Below are positions 34,201 to 42,249 of a stretch of DNA of 64,000 bases, in pieces. This DNA comes from a virus. The translations under genes and the position numbers were made by a program. The notes below the pieces were generated by a model. That model had not been told where the DNA came from, searched no databases, and saw only the letters and a list, made by a program, of their open reading frames with translations. The stretch's first letter is position 1, and every line of letters starts with the position of its first letter. The DNA lies in the IMG/VR virus record IMGVR_UViG_3300034158_000010, positions 21,303 to 85,302 of that record; one strand, given 5' to 3'.

Positions 34201-34499
34201 TGCTTAAGAAGCCATCGAATAGCATACTGGATATATTCACACGAGTGTATCACCTGTATACTCACCTACAGAGTGATAGTGACAAAGAGATCCATATCGA
34301 GACGGTTGGTCATGCCTTGACCATCGGCGATAACCCGCTACAAACGATGCTGCTCTTTCAAAGTGATTGCAACGGCGGTGTGGTGATTAAGAAATACGGT
34401 TACACTGATGACGTCGAGTGTCTGGTTGACACCGATCACTTCAAAGTAACTGACATGCGTGGGATCGAAGATTACATCATCGCATCCTTCGAACTGTAA
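34200..34499 (+). CDS. Hypothetical protein, 99 aa
   Basis: Beta-hairpins followed by a C-terminal helix ('MRGIEDYIIASFEL'). The overall layout resembles the paralogues at 35861, 36167 and 36897, but similarity is weak by eye. Confidence 0.65.
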   Translation: MLKKPSNSILDIFTRVYHLYTHLQSDSDKEIHIETVGHALTIGDNPLQTMLLFQSDCNGGVVIKKYGYTDDVECLVDTDHFKVTDMRGIEDYIIASFEL

Positions 34500-34526
34500 C
34501 GGCCTATCCAATAACAGGAGTTGTAC

Positions 34527-35123
34527 ATGAGCAAGGTATCTACCTTTGCCTCCGCGTTTAAAGACTGCGGTATCGGCGGACGTTTCAGTAAGTTCCAATT
34601 GGTTCAGGATCGCGAGTGGTTCAGCTTGATAGATGTAGATACATTGTCTAACAGCACGCATTGCTTTCGGATCTGTGAGACCTTCAACCCTAAAGCCTTC
34701 GATCAAATCAGTGGGCGTGACGCTCAGCTTCTGATCGAGAACAATCCAGAGTGGCTGACTTATTTTAAGACGGCTCAAAAGATTGTTGCGCGGGTTGTGA
34801 AAGACCATGGGGTTACTCGGTATGAGGATCATCACGTTGATCGGTCCGAAAACCTCTATTACCTCGACCGGTTGCATAAATCGGTGTTCGTGGTAAATAA
34901 CCAGTTTGTTATGGAGATCGGTCCGGTATTCCGTATCGCTCCTGAGATCCCGAGTCATGTAGTCTACGCCTATCTTGAGGCGAATGGGATGCGTGACCTT
35001 ACCTGTAAAGATCGGGTGAAAGTATTTACACGTTACGATGAAGTTGTTATTTACTATCGTGGCGATTCGATTTATACTAATCTCACAGTCACACAATTCA
35101 ATGAAGTGTTCGAGGTAGCGTAG
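34527..35123 (+). CDS. Hypothetical protein, 198 aa
   Basis: Start ATG at 34527 is 6 bases after AGGAG. Contains 'HCFRICETFNPKAFDQI' and repeated aromatic residues. No family recognised. Coupled to the next gene through TAGTG. Confidence 0.7.
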   Translation: MSKVSTFASAFKDCGIGGRFSKFQLVQDREWFSLIDVDTLSNSTHCFRICETFNPKAFDQISGRDAQLLIENNPEWLTYFKTAQKIVARVVKDHGVTRYEDHHVDRSENLYYLDRLHKSVFVVNNQFVMEIGPVFRIAPEIPSHVVYAYLEANGMRDLTCKDRVKVFTRYDEVVIYYRGDSIYTNLTVTQFNEVFEVA

Positions 35124-35512
35124 TGGATATTGAAGTACAGGACGTATCTGTAGATTGCATTCTTGACTATGTCTTGAAGCAACCGCAAACCAGAATCCCA
35201 GTGTGGGAGAAGGTAGTGCTTGATCAGACTACCATTATCCCAATGATGCGTAATGGGAACCATGCACGTCTCCGTAAAGGCTTCGGTCTTTTCGTGGGGC
35301 GCTGCATGGTGGGCTATGCCGTGATTGACGAATCCAAGCACAGCTTAGAGCTGTTGCATATCTCGGCTGGCGTACGTGGGCATGGTTTGAGTACGTTTCT
35401 TTTGAAACAACTTCATATCAAATCAGTATCAGTTGATGAGGCTAACCATGTCGCCATCAAGCTGTATCGCAAACTCGGTTACACAATCGACTTGATTAAG
35501 GAAGAAGAATGA
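35123..35512 (+). CDS. GNAT-family N-acetyltransferase
   Basis: 129 residues with GTG start overlapping the previous stop. Acetyl-CoA loop 'GVRGHGLSTFLLKQL' (R85-G-H-G88) follows the strand 'LELLHISA', and 'NHVAIKLYRKLGYTI' (~108-122) is the usual motif B. This is a minimal GNAT; substrate is unknown. Phage GNATs can modify host proteins such as RNA polymerase, but nothing here shows the target. Confidence 0.8.
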   Translation: MDIEVQDVSVDCILDYVLKQPQTRIPVWEKVVLDQTTIIPMMRNGNHARLRKGFGLFVGRCMVGYAVIDESKHSLELLHISAGVRGHGLSTFLLKQLHIKSVSVDEANHVAIKLYRKLGYTIDLIKEEE

Positions 35513-35850
35513 ACACCATTGTACCTGCTCACTCCCTGGCTACCCAAGCACTGTTGGACGTGAATAACGAGTTCCTCAGAACGGCGGCAACGTTCAAGAA
35601 CAAATTCGGCCAACCCGTGGAGATCAAGGTGTCGATCGAGAACGGGGTGACTCATCCGAAGTTCGCCTATACCCTGAATGAATATCGCGCTGAGGTGACA
35701 GCTGACCAATTCGGAAAGTTGTCGATCACGCTGTTTCATAACCATCGGTCGCTCATTACCTACAGTGATCCTGAGGGTAATCGAAATGAACTCATCACCG
35801 GTGCGTATTCCGACACCATTCTCCACTGGTTGATCAACCACGACAAATAA
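35509..35850 (+). CDS. Hypothetical protein, 113 aa
   Basis: ATGA overlap with the acetyltransferase stop. Beta-rich centre, helical end 'DTILHWLINHDK'. Possible distant member of the 35861/36167/36897 set. Confidence 0.7.
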   Translation: MNTIVPAHSLATQALLDVNNEFLRTAATFKNKFGQPVEIKVSIENGVTHPKFAYTLNEYRAEVTADQFGKLSITLFHNHRSLITYSDPEGNRNELITGAYSDTILHWLINHDK

Positions 35851-35860
35851 GGATTTTCAC

Positions 35861-36160
35861 ATGCCACGTTTCTTGCCATCCCCTGTATTCGCCTTCACCA
35901 AAAAACTGCTGGTGGAATTCGATAACTACGTTGAAGAGATCAACGAGAAGACTACCCGCATCTTGATCCATCCGATCCCGGAAGGTATTCGCCTGCGTAA
36001 CTTGGCAGACGATCGTTCCGCTACCGTTGAGATCAGTGGTGCACTGGTAACCATTCGTACCCTCGTCAAAGGTGCAGTCTTTCAAGAAATTTGGATGGCC
36101 GAAGATGAAGTAGAACGCATCTGCGACGACCTCATCACTTTCTTCACCCCACAGGAGTAA
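35861..36160 (+). CDS. Hypothetical protein, 99 aa; paralogous set member
   Basis: AAGGA before ATG. 'EGIRLRNLADDRSATVEISG' then strands and a final helix 'EVERICDDLITFF' match the N-terminal half of 36167 and the protein at 36897. Confidence 0.7.
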   Translation: MPRFLPSPVFAFTKKLLVEFDNYVEEINEKTTRILIHPIPEGIRLRNLADDRSATVEISGALVTIRTLVKGAVFQEIWMAEDEVERICDDLITFFTPQE

Positions 36161-36166
36161 TATCAC

Positions 36167-36904
36167 ATGGCTGTAATCCGCACTTGTACCGTTACCAGTA
36201 ATGCCCAACTCGTCCGTGCGATGGTTGAGCGCTGTATGAATGAAGATCGTGGCGTTGACATGTTCATCACCAATGCTGACGATGGTATCAAGTTCTCTAA
36301 CTGGGAAGGTTCCCGTAGCGCTGTGGTGATCGGTCATCCGATCTCTGTGGACTGCGTACGTATCACCTGGAAAGAACTGGACCGTGATGGCGGACGTGCC
36401 TGGGATGAAGACATCACTACCCACAGCTGTGAATCGTTGTTCGGGGTTAGTGAAGCTTTGACCCGTTTCATCTGCGATGCCGAATGGCCTAACTTCCTGA
36501 CCCGTCATCGTAAATCCTACCCACGGGTTACCGAGTTCTTCGATGACAAGCCATACGGTACAGTGGATGTGGTTATCCAGATTAGCTCGAGTCTGGAATC
36601 CCTGGATCTGTATCGCACCTGGGTTGAACAGAAGCTGACCTACAAGCAAGACGGGGGAGGCTACATGCACACGATCGGTCACATCAATGATCGACCTGTT
36701 TGCATCACCCCGATGATCCACAATGTGGGTGGTGTTAACGTGCTGTACGTTGAGGTCCAAAGCTCTTTGGTGGATTGGGAAATGATCGAGGATTGGGTGA
36801 AGCGCGTAGTGCCTGAAGGTACTCCAATGTGCAACAGTCCGATCAATGCACTCGGTTATATCCGTGACGCTATTCGTAAGAAAGGGGAAACTACCGATGT
36901 TTAA
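36167..36904 (+). CDS. Hypothetical protein, 245 aa; paralogous domain plus extra domain
   Basis: Residues ~1-110 carry 'DGIKFSNWEGSRSAVVIGH' and a helix 'VSEALTRFI', parallel to 35861. The remaining ~130 residues form a second beta-rich domain. AGGAG before ATG. Confidence 0.7.
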   Translation: MAVIRTCTVTSNAQLVRAMVERCMNEDRGVDMFITNADDGIKFSNWEGSRSAVVIGHPISVDCVRITWKELDRDGGRAWDEDITTHSCESLFGVSEALTRFICDAEWPNFLTRHRKSYPRVTEFFDDKPYGTVDVVIQISSSLESLDLYRTWVEQKLTYKQDGGGYMHTIGHINDRPVCITPMIHNVGGVNVLYVEVQSSLVDWEMIEDWVKRVVPEGTPMCNSPINALGYIRDAIRKKGETTDV

Positions 36905-37196
36905 AATTGTTGCTCAACCAAGCGTAGCTTACTGCCAAGCACTGCTCGCAGAGCTGGAAGCCTTGACCACTGGTGAAGATGCAGCTCATATCCCACGGGT
37001 ATGGGTCCAGCATAGTGAAGGTGGTCTTACCTTTACCCACTCCGATCTTCACCGTGTTTGCCAGGTGAATATCTGGGGTGCGGTATCGGTCGAATTGACT
37101 CGGGCACACTACGTCGACGGGAGTAGTTGTATCGGTATGTCTACGGAACAAGTAAAGGACGCTGCTAAAAAGATCTTTGATTTTATGGCAGAATGA
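36897..37196 (+). CDS. Hypothetical protein, 99 aa; paralogous set member
   Basis: Start MFKIVAQPSV follows AAGGGGA and overlaps the previous stop. 'GGLTFTHSDLHRVCQVNIWG' then strands and a helix 'EQVKDAAKKIFDFM' repeat the layout of 35861. Confidence 0.7.
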   Translation: MFKIVAQPSVAYCQALLAELEALTTGEDAAHIPRVWVQHSEGGLTFTHSDLHRVCQVNIWGAVSVELTRAHYVDGSSCIGMSTEQVKDAAKKIFDFMAE

Positions 37197-37203
37197 CATA
37201 ATG

Positions 37204-37223
37204 GCCACTCCTTCGGGAGTGGC
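37204..37223 (+). terminator. Hairpin terminator
   Basis: GCCACTCC-TTCG-GGAGTGGC followed by a long T tract. Confidence 0.85.
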
Positions 37224-37278
37224 TATTGTTGTTTTTTTCTTTTATCTTGTGTAACCAATAACTTTACCGAGGTTCACT

Positions 37279-38094
37279 ATGAGCTGCTGTACTGTCAGAG
37301 AGCGTCCAGATTCGGATATCTCTTTTCAACATCTAGGTTGCCCATGCGATACTTGGGCACACTTAAAAGATATGTTCGTCTATCTTAAAGATGAACGTGC
37401 TGGGGTGATCCCATGTAAACCAGATGAGTTCACTGTGCAGTGGACCCCATTGGATGCGATCACGTATATGTACGCCGTTACCGATAAACTTACCGGTGAG
37501 GTGATTGAATACAGTGTTGTTAAGGACTTCCCTAAAGAATCTCCTGAGCGTGCATTTGAGCGGGATTGGCGTTATCGGGAACTCGTGTATAACCGTGGTG
37601 TCATTCGTGCCGTAGAGGACCTTCTAGAAGCCATGGAAGAGACTGTACCACACGAACGGTTCAAGTTAGAACGGGTACCGATGAAGTCGTACGTTATTCA
37701 TAAACCTATCCAAGAAGATCTGGGTGTGATCGTATTCAAAATTGAATATGACGTGGAGCGCCGAGACGCCCGTCCATTTGACAAGACTGTATGGAACCAA
37801 GTCTATCAAGACAGCATCATCGACTTACCTAATGTCACTGACAAGGTGGCTTATGGTACTGAAGTACTGATGAAACGTTTCCGTAAGATTGGAGTGCGGT
37901 TCCAAGGGATTGAGTTTGAGCATATCCACGATATGAAACGCTTTACCATCGTCGGGTTGGCTTACCGTGATGAATACACTAACACCGTCATCCGTATTCG
38001 CTATCAAGAGATGGATCTGAATGATCCTACCCTGCGAGTATACCACGAGTACTACACAAAGAAAGGTCCACAGAATGGCTATTACATCTGCTGA
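37279..38094 (+). CDS. Hypothetical protein, 271 aa
   Basis: GAGG before ATG. N-terminal cysteines ('MSCCTVRERP', 'GCPCDTW') may form a metal site. Beta-rich remainder. No family recognised. Confidence 0.7.
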   Translation: MSCCTVRERPDSDISFQHLGCPCDTWAHLKDMFVYLKDERAGVIPCKPDEFTVQWTPLDAITYMYAVTDKLTGEVIEYSVVKDFPKESPERAFERDWRYRELVYNRGVIRAVEDLLEAMEETVPHERFKLERVPMKSYVIHKPIQEDLGVIVFKIEYDVERRDARPFDKTVWNQVYQDSIIDLPNVTDKVAYGTEVLMKRFRKIGVRFQGIEFEHIHDMKRFTIVGLAYRDEYTNTVIRIRYQEMDLNDPTLRVYHEYYTKKGPQNGYYIC

Positions 38095-38428
38095 TTACAT
38101 CGAGTACGATATCCCTACACAAGCTGAGGCTATGAAAGTACCTCCCGCTGTATTGAAGGTCATCATTCGCAAGACATTTAACATGGCGCCGTTTGGGTTG
38201 ATTCCCGATAAGATCAACTTCATTCCCTCGGCTAAGGCTTACCCACCTGTTACCGAGGCTGATGGTACTGTGCTGGCGGTTAACTACCCACAACGCTTAC
38301 TGTTGAATAGCGAGAACTCTTTGGCCATCGGTCTGTATAAAGATGAAGGTACCACGGTTCCTACGATCCAAGCCTTTATCGAGAAAGTAGCTCCATCGGT
38401 GTTTGATCTGAGTCCTTGGAAGGCATAA
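38075..38428 (+). CDS. Hypothetical protein, 117 aa
   Basis: Start MAITSADYIE follows AAAGGT and overlaps the previous gene by 20 bases. No family recognised. Confidence 0.7.
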   Translation: MAITSADYIEYDIPTQAEAMKVPPAVLKVIIRKTFNMAPFGLIPDKINFIPSAKAYPPVTEADGTVLAVNYPQRLLLNSENSLAIGLYKDEGTTVPTIQAFIEKVAPSVFDLSPWKA

Positions 38429-38434
38429 CTTACG

Positions 38435-38452
38435 GCTAGCCTTCGGGCTAGC
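38435..38452 (+). terminator. Hairpin terminator
   Basis: GCTAGCC-TTCG-GGCTAGC followed by TTTATGTCGG. Confidence 0.8.
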
Positions 38453-38483
38453 TTTATGTCGGTAACAGATTTTATTTCAAGTT

Positions 38484-38491
38484 TATATCAT
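38484..38491 (+). promoter_or_regulatory. Second-class promoter motif TATATCAT
   Basis: Context ATTTCAAGTTTATATCATG followed by TCTGTGTATTC. The same ATTTCAAGTTTATATCATG string is at 62446-62465 and a shorter version with the same downstream tail is at 56529. Lies right after a terminator and 32 bases before GTG 38523. Confidence 0.65.
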
Positions 38492-38522
38492 GTCTGTGTA
38501 TTCTAAACTAAATGGTGATGCC

Positions 38523-38828
38523 GTGAAAGCTGGTTCGTGTGAGAAAAATCAGACATACGCGGGGTATCGAGGTGGTATGGTTCTGAGGTATCCGATGTGT
38601 GTAACACTTAGTAACCGCAGTGAGCAAATAACCCACATGCGTGATAACCGGGATGAGGCAAATACCGACTGGCACTGGATTAAGGATGTTCGTGACGGGC
38701 CGGGCATTAGAGAAATTAATGATGGTTGGGACCGTGACAACTTTCGCTTGGCGCACACCACCCATTACAATAGACCAAATCAATGTGTTCGTGACCGACA
38801 CGATCATACCGCGTTAGGGGCAAACTGA
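38523..38828 (+). CDS. Hypothetical protein, 101 aa, Asp/His/Arg-rich
   Basis: The frame is open from ATG 38490, but that ATG overlaps the promoter motif and would not be transcribed, so I prefer GTG 38523; the start is uncertain. Charged protein ending 'NQCVRDRHDHTALGAN'. Its end resembles those of 39457 and 39925. Confidence 0.5.
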   Translation: MKAGSCEKNQTYAGYRGGMVLRYPMCVTLSNRSEQITHMRDNRDEANTDWHWIKDVRDGPGIREINDGWDRDNFRLAHTTHYNRPNQCVRDRHDHTALGAN

Positions 38829-39040
38829 TGGCAAAGATTTCTAAAGGTAAGTTTCGCTGGTTGCGTGCTTACTACTCGACCTTCGTCTTACCGGTGTTCT
38901 ATATCGATCGACAGGGGCGACCATGTATTGTTAGTCGTGGTAAGGCAATGGTAAACGTTAAGCTGGTTGGACCACAGGGTGAGAAAGCTCCTCCACCGGT
39001 TGAACCTCAAACTTTCACTATTGACTTCACGGGGTTCTGA
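38828..39040 (+). CDS. Small protein with SKGK N-terminus, 70 aa
   Basis: MAKISKGKFRWLRAYY; then a beta-rich part and proline-rich 'KAPPPVEPQTFTIDF' end. N-terminus shared with 40247, 40627 and 23454. Confidence 0.65.
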   Translation: MAKISKGKFRWLRAYYSTFVLPVFYIDRQGRPCIVSRGKAMVNVKLVGPQGEKAPPPVEPQTFTIDFTGF

Positions 39041-39042
39041 TT

Positions 39043-39282
39043 ATGCTCTCTAAGAACATTGAACGCAAGCAACGTGTTACCAAGCATAACGACCACTACC
39101 TCGTTACGTGCGGTGGTTTCGATATGTCTAAGTACAAGCTAACCGGCATGCATGGTGATGGTGGAACGTACACCCAAGTAGTGGAACATCCAAAACCAGT
39201 ACGGGCGTTGTCACTGAACGAACTGTTCTTTTACAACGATGTTCGTCGGGTAGTCGAGAAGATTAAGAAAGAGGATAACTAA
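39043..39282 (+). CDS. Hypothetical protein, 79 aa
   Basis: Basic, with a helical C-terminus ('DVRRVVEKIKKEDN'). No family recognised. Confidence 0.65.
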   Translation: MLSKNIERKQRVTKHNDHYLVTCGGFDMSKYKLTGMHGDGGTYTQVVEHPKPVRALSLNELFFYNDVRRVVEKIKKEDN

Positions 39283-39284
39283 TC

Positions 39285-39464
39285 ATGTTTTGGTTCTGGC
39301 TGGGGATTGTACTGATTGCTCTAGGCGCCGGTGTACAGACTATGACGTTCTGTATCTGTTACATAGGTAGCTATCGACCTGCACGTGAAGTGACGATCAC
39401 TGGATACTTCGTAGGGGGTATATTACTAGCGTGTGGCATCTTTGCAGTTTATCCACATGGGTAA
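39285..39464 (+). CDS. Two-pass membrane protein, 59 aa
   Basis: MFWFWLGIVLIALGAG begins the first hydrophobic segment (~2-25); the second is ~40-56. GAGGAT precedes the ATG. Confidence 0.6.
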   Translation: MFWFWLGIVLIALGAGVQTMTFCICYIGSYRPAREVTITGYFVGGILLACGIFAVYPHG

Positions 39465-39738
39465 TCAACTTAAGAAAAACATTTACTACAAAGGGGTTAG
39501 GCCAGCGCTCGGTGTACGTACGCGAGATGATCGAGGCGGTAACAATTTCATCGATCGCACTGGATATCCCGGAAATGGTCAAATGACTATTTTTGCTGAC
39601 TCTCTACGTGAAACTGAAGATAACCTATTTCAAGAGTCGACACTTGCCCGGATACCCTTCGATTACAAATGGTCCCCTAATCAACGTGGTGATTGCGCTT
39701 TTGGTGATCACGACGATGAACGACACGATTGGAGTTAA
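39457..39738 (+). CDS. Hypothetical charged protein, 93 aa
   Basis: Probable start ATG 39457 overlapping the previous gene; no good ribosome site is visible, so the start is uncertain. Arg/Asp-rich and ends 'GDCAFGDHDDERHDWS'. A TATATTAC octamer lies 31 bases upstream within the preceding gene. Confidence 0.5.
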   Translation: MGNQLKKNIYYKGVRPALGVRTRDDRGGNNFIDRTGYPGNGQMTIFADSLRETEDNLFQESTLARIPFDYKWSPNQRGDCAFGDHDDERHDWS

Positions 39739-39739
39739 C

Positions 39740-39928
39740 ATGAAATTCTTGGCTATCTGTTTAATCATGATCGGTACTGTTTTGGGTACCCATACGTACA
39801 TGATGGGTGTTGACTATACCAGCTGGACCATGGCGGTCATAAAGGTTGCTGTGGCGGTGGGTATGGTCATAGGTGGGTGGTGGCTACTCTACGATGATGA
39901 GTATGACGTATCGCCGGTGTATCATTGA
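39740..39928 (+). CDS. Two-pass membrane protein, 62 aa
   Basis: Start MKFLAICLIM follows GGAG. Hydrophobic segments at ~2-20 and ~31-50, acidic tail. Confidence 0.6.
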   Translation: MKFLAICLIMIGTVLGTHTYMMGVDYTSWTMAVIKVAVAVGMVIGGWWLLYDDEYDVSPVYH

Positions 39929-40254
39929 GGTTTAAGAACCGCTGTTACGAACAAGTCCGTGTAGCCTACAACGGAATGGGTTGTGAATGGACACATGGGT
40001 TCTTTAGGCCAGACATGATGGCACGAGCGGCCACTGGTTCTGGTGGTAATCGGTTTGACCACGATGACCCTAACCATGATCTCAATCGACGACGTGACAG
40101 CGATGACAACCCAGACATGTTCTGTCCTAGGCGTGGTGAAGGACGGGAGTTTGAATACGAGCGGGTGGCACAGCGTACTAATGCTTGGCACCGTAAACGA
40201 TCTGAAGACTGTGTCAACCCACCTGAGGATGACGAGGATTGGATAGATGATTAG
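39925..40254 (+). CDS. Hypothetical charged protein, 109 aa
   Basis: Probably a TTG start overlapping the previous stop (TTGA); start uncertain. Asp/Arg/Asn-rich, ending 'PPEDDEDWIDD'. Similar style and ending to 38523 and 39457. Confidence 0.5.
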   Translation: MRFKNRCYEQVRVAYNGMGCEWTHGFFRPDMMARAATGSGGNRFDHDDPNHDLNRRRDSDDNPDMFCPRRGEGREFEYERVAQRTNAWHRKRSEDCVNPPEDDEDWIDD

Positions 40255-40627
40255 TAAAGGTAAACGGCGTAATCTGGTAAGCACTTATGCCTGTCTTGAT
40301 TTCATACGCAAGATAGGTTTACCCAATAAAGGTATTGACGTCTTTGCATTGTGTGCTCGGGGTAGTCGTCTACTCCATGTACGCAAACCTGTTAAACCGG
40401 AACCTTTCGATTACGATAAGTTCTTGGAGACGGCAGTAGGTTCCAGTGAGTCATGGGAAACTGCTGGTAAGATGGCTACCGCGATTTGTGGTGAGGCACT
40501 ACGACATCAAGAACAACAGGTGGTACGTAAGCCTCGGGTGACCGTTGTAAAATGCGTTGACTGGTCTAACACTGATCTACCGTTGGATGTCATGCTACCA
40601 TCATTCGTTGAAAAGGGGCCACTGTAA
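40247..40627 (+). CDS. Protein with SKGK N-terminus, 126 aa
   Basis: MISKGKRRNLVSTYACLDF; GAGGAT upstream. Overlaps the previous gene by 8 bases and the next by one. No enzyme motif seen. Confidence 0.65.
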   Translation: MISKGKRRNLVSTYACLDFIRKIGLPNKGIDVFALCARGSRLLHVRKPVKPEPFDYDKFLETAVGSSESWETAGKMATAICGEALRHQEQQVVRKPRVTVVKCVDWSNTDLPLDVMLPSFVEKGPL

Positions 40628-41040
40628 TGGCACGTGCTAGTAAAGGTAAGGTTAAGCATCTGTGGAAGCTGTATGGCGTGTGGCATCTGGTAGCCCTGCA
40701 TAATTCCATGATCTGGTTCTTTGAGCCTAGCCCTGAGATGAGGGCTATCTCCGAGGCATGGTTGGTGAAGAACATGCATCCACAACCCTTCGTAAAAGAA
40801 GTGGCAACCAAGGGTTACTACGATGGTTGCCGTAAGATCGATTGGGAGGTAGACAACCTCGTACAAGTATCGATGGGTGAAGTAACCGACCATGAGCGTT
40901 ATGCTGAAATCAAGAGCGGTCGTCATCGATTCGGTGAACCGACAGTAATGTCATGGGGTAATGGTCTCCTGACTTGTGAAACCACTGCGCCAGATGGAAC
41001 GAAGATTGTGGCAGTAGACTTCGAAGCTAATCTGCTTTAG
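40627..41040 (+). CDS. Protein with SKGK N-terminus, 137 aa
   Basis: MARASKGKVKHLWKLYGVW; AAGGGG upstream. Same N-terminal signature followed by an unrelated C-terminal part rich in Met and Trp. Confidence 0.65.
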   Translation: MARASKGKVKHLWKLYGVWHLVALHNSMIWFFEPSPEMRAISEAWLVKNMHPQPFVKEVATKGYYDGCRKIDWEVDNLVQVSMGEVTDHERYAEIKSGRHRFGEPTVMSWGNGLLTCETTAPDGTKIVAVDFEANLL

Positions 41041-41146
41041 TCGCGCGCCGCGCAGTAGTATCTCTAGGTAAAAGCATTAATATGATCGAATAGATCTAAA
41101 GAGCCTTTCTTAGTTGTTTTCTTGATTAAGATTTTACATAAATAGT

Positions 41147-41186
41147 AATATTATGAGGGGGTGGCTTGTGGCCCCCGAATAATATT
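41147..41186 (+). other. Long hairpin in the leader of 41242-42249
   Basis: AATATTA...GGGGG and CCCCC...TAATATT form a nested inverted repeat of 40 bases with a TGGCTTGTGG loop. It lies in a 201-base gene-free gap. It is not followed by a T tract, so a regulatory leader is as likely as a terminator. Confidence 0.55.
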
Positions 41187-41198
41187 TCCTTATTCTTA

Positions 41199-41216
41199 GT
41201 ATAGCACTAGCTATAC
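41199..41216 (+). other. Inverted repeat GTATAGC-ACTA-GCTATAC
   Basis: Perfect 7-base arms, 18 bases before the AGGAG of the next gene. May be an operator or a second leader hairpin. Confidence 0.5.
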
Positions 41217-41241
41217 GGTTTTATACCCTCAGGAGCTTAAA

Positions 41242-42249
41242 ATGATCACACTACCTAAGCGTGCTCATCGCCTACTACACTGTGGTGGTGCACGTGATGT
41301 ACTATCCGATCTGTCCTTTGAAGAGATGGGTCAGATCTACGGAGATGAATACCTAGGTGAGGTATCTATTACAACCGGTTTATTAATGACCCCTTATATC
41401 TCACCACGTGTGAAAGAGTCGATGCAAGAAGCAGCGAGTGAATATGCCTTTATCAACGGGATGGACACTTACGGTGTCTGGGTACAAGCCGGTGGTGTGG
41501 GTACACGTGCAGACTTCATGAGATCCATTGCCCCTCCTAAGGAACCTGCTATGTATGATCCACTGTTCGAAGAAATCTTTGGTATGACCAACGTAGCTGA
41601 CTTCGTAGTAGTCAGTCCCGAGCTTAAGAATGCGATAGACAAAATGAACGAACCTGAACCAGTAGGAGTTATCCAAGTGCGTGAACCAACAGCTGAAGAC
41701 TATGCAGCCGCAGCAGCGGGTCTGATACCCTTCCCAAGCCGCCCAACCAAACCACTGATGGAAGTACTCCCTGAACTCAAAGGGGTATTCCTTAAGCAGT
41801 CTAAGATGTCCCCAGAAATGGAAGCCTTGTTTGCCAGTATCATGGGTGCTCACGCTGAGAATTTCGAACAGATCTTTGACCTGGCTAAGGAAGAAGGTCG
41901 CAAAGCGCAACTACGTTGGATGATTACCTATGACCAATTCTTAGTAAACAAAGCCTTGGCAAAGTTCCTACGTCGCTGTGGTAATGCAGCTGAATTACTG
42001 GCTGAAGAACGTCGTAGTGGTGATAAGCAAATGCGGTTGTTTGCAATCGCTGAGAAAGCGGTCCATGACCAGTTCAATGTTGCAGTGGAAGAACTGTTTG
42101 CCTACACCGATGAACCGTACGAGTACATCATCGACGCGGTTCAGGATAACACCTTCAACTTGGCTATTCGCAATAAGCATGGTGTTATCATTCCAATGCT
42201 CAGCATCAAGTATGCTGCTTACGGCTTTACTTTTACGGCGCATCGATAA
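41242..42249 (+). CDS. Hypothetical protein, 335 aa
   Basis: AGGAG before ATG. Alanine-rich linker 'AAAAAGLIPFPSRP' near 150-165 separates an N-terminal part from a helical C-terminal part. No family recognised. It is the first gene of the cluster that ends with the tubulin. Confidence 0.7.
   Translation: MITLPKRAHRLLHCGGARDVLSDLSFEEMGQIYGDEYLGEVSITTGLLMTPYISPRVKESMQEAASEYAFINGMDTYGVWVQAGGVGTRADFMRSIAPPKEPAMYDPLFEEIFGMTNVADFVVVSPELKNAIDKMNEPEPVGVIQVREPTAEDYAAAAAGLIPFPSRPTKPLMEVLPELKGVFLKQSKMSPEMEALFASIMGAHAENFEQIFDLAKEEGRKAQLRWMITYDQFLVNKALAKFLRRCGNAAELLAEERRSGDKQMRLFAIAEKAVHDQFNVAVEELFAYTDEPYEYIIDAVQDNTFNLAIRNKHGVIIPMLSIKYAAYGFTFTAHR

Noticed and set aside
35834-36760. 308-codon minus-strand open frame
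   Set aside because: Antisense of the coupled small genes 35861 and 36167, which have good ribosome sites and overlaps.
38490-38492. ATG at 38490 as the start of the 38523 gene
   Set aside because: It overlaps the TATATCAT motif, so transcription should begin downstream of it; no ribosome site precedes it.
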